From IMG/VR virus record IMGVR_UViG_3300009104_000024, positions 1-59,728 of that record: a DNA stretch of 59,728 nucleotides, one strand, 5' to 3'. The translations under genes and the position numbers were made by a program. Shown piece by piece: positions 59,396 to 59,728 of the stretch. Under the pieces are notes generated by a model that was not told the DNA's origin, did not search any database, and worked only from the letters and a program-made list of their open reading frames with translations. Each line of letters begins with the position of its first letter. Position 1 is the first letter of the stretch. Source of the stretch: a virus.

Positions 59396-59570
59396 CCAGG
59401 CATAAGACTATCTTAATCAATTATAAGACTACCTTAATCAATCATAAGACTACCTTAATCTAGGACTAAATTAATTCATTCCTGGTTGTTCCCTGGACAA
59501 GAGAAATTAACCAGGCGAATTGACCAGGGAGCTACTCCAGGTATTTGACCAGAGCGAAAGATATTCCAGG
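59383..59570. other. Cluster of eight CCWGG sites (packaging region candidate)
   Basis: CCAGG or CCTGG at 59383, 59396, 59481, 59492, 59511, 59524, 59537 and 59566. Only about 0.1 would be expected by chance in this AT-rich stretch, so the cluster is not random. Adjacent to terS, it may be the TerS-binding or cut site, or be linked to Dcm-type methylation. Confidence 0.6.
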
Positions 59571-59728
59571 CGAATTTATACGGATATGTGCGTAGTTGTA
59601 AGGTATTTAAAATTATATAAGTTCTTTTCTTTTCTTGAACCCTACCTTTTTCCTGAGAAAGACTGCTTGACATTAGACCCCCCACCCCCCTGTGTATAAT
59701 TACGTTACTTGACTGACTATAATACATA
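59396..59728. other. Noncoding packaging region between terS and the contig end
   Basis: Holds the 21-bp triple repeat, the CCWGG cluster and, near the end, a CCCCCCACCCCCC run (59678 onward), matching C-runs at positions 12-18. A minus-strand ORF across it (59476-59727) has no family, ribosome site or neighbours and is judged spurious. Confidence 0.6.
59401..59463. repeat. Three 21-bp tandem repeats, GACTATCTTA locus 3
   Basis: Units at 59401-59421, 59422-59442 and 59443-59463, each close to [CT]ATAAGACTA[CT]CTTAATC plus four bases. Each contains the GACTA[CT]CTTA decamer. Placed right behind terS, they could be TerS or regulator binding sites. Confidence 0.85.

Noticed and set aside
59476-59727. 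Minus-strand open frame of 83 codons in the terS-terL region
   Set aside because: No ribosome site, no family and unusual composition. It covers C-runs and repeats typical of noncoding DNA.
1-59728. tRNA genes, CRISPR arrays, integrase, insertion sequences
   Set aside because: No cloverleaf with a T-arm consensus, no regular spaced repeats, no recombinase or transposase motifs were seen on either strand by reading.

Overview
The window looks like the whole genome of an AT-rich, tailed double-stranded DNA phage, most likely a marine podovirus, on one linear contig cut close to the packaging region. The small terminase candidate is the last gene (58907-59395) and the large terminase is the first (231-1727), so the two ends probably join in a circle. 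No tail sheath, tail tube or tape-measure gene is recognisable. The head-to-tail genes resemble the P22 type (portal, gp4-like adaptors, gp10-like hub), and large internal virion proteins follow them. The host is not identifiable. Shine-Dalgarno sites, host-type DnaA boxes and a spanin pair point to a low-GC Gram-negative bacterium. No integrase or recognisable lysogeny repressor is visible, so a lytic lifestyle is likely but unproven.

Layout. 1-230: palindrome-rich control region. 231-7941: packaging and head genes (TerL, portal, GroES-like co-chaperonin, scaffold candidate, decoration candidate, major capsid), closed by a strong terminator. 8064-16270: accessory head, adaptor and fibre genes, including a run of tiny lysine-rich proteins and an S74-type self-cleaving tail fibre. 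16270-23370: a 2OG-Fe(II) oxygenase, membrane peptides, an SNase nuclease, two long low-complexity exported proteins, an overlapping spanin pair and a GH24 lysozyme. 23372-42781: tail hub and internal virion proteins, ending in one 3316-residue polyvalent protein that takes up about a sixth of the genome. 42737-48462 (minus): tightly overlapping recombination operon (RusA-like resolvase, HNH/Ref-like nuclease, SSB-like protein, DUF1071-type annealing protein, RecB-like nuclease). 48538-51185 (plus): T7 gp4-like primase-helicase with neighbours. 51767-52426: noncoding region with three DnaA boxes, a parS-like site, repeats and a terminator. 52427-58468 (minus): small early proteins plus a three-gene MoxR-type AAA+ / coiled-coil / VWA-metallopeptidase set. 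58469-59728: structured noncoding DNA, TerS, and a repeat-rich packaging region.

How it fits together. The phage brings its own primase-helicase, SSB, strand-annealing protein, exonuclease and resolvase but no recognisable DNA polymerase or RNA polymerase, so it probably uses the host replisome and host sigma factors. The DnaA boxes suggest that replication initiation may also use a host protein. The most unusual protein is the giant one: two HExxH metallopeptidase domains, a segment with two ADP-ribosyltransferase-like modules and a ParB-like module, and a long C-terminal helical domain, with the hexapeptide [LI]PLFSR recurring five times at module boundaries as if marking processing sites. 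Repeated noncoding motifs (GACTATCTTA at three loci, a shared operator before terL and the primase, and a four-hairpin RNA element) are not explained by the annotated genes.
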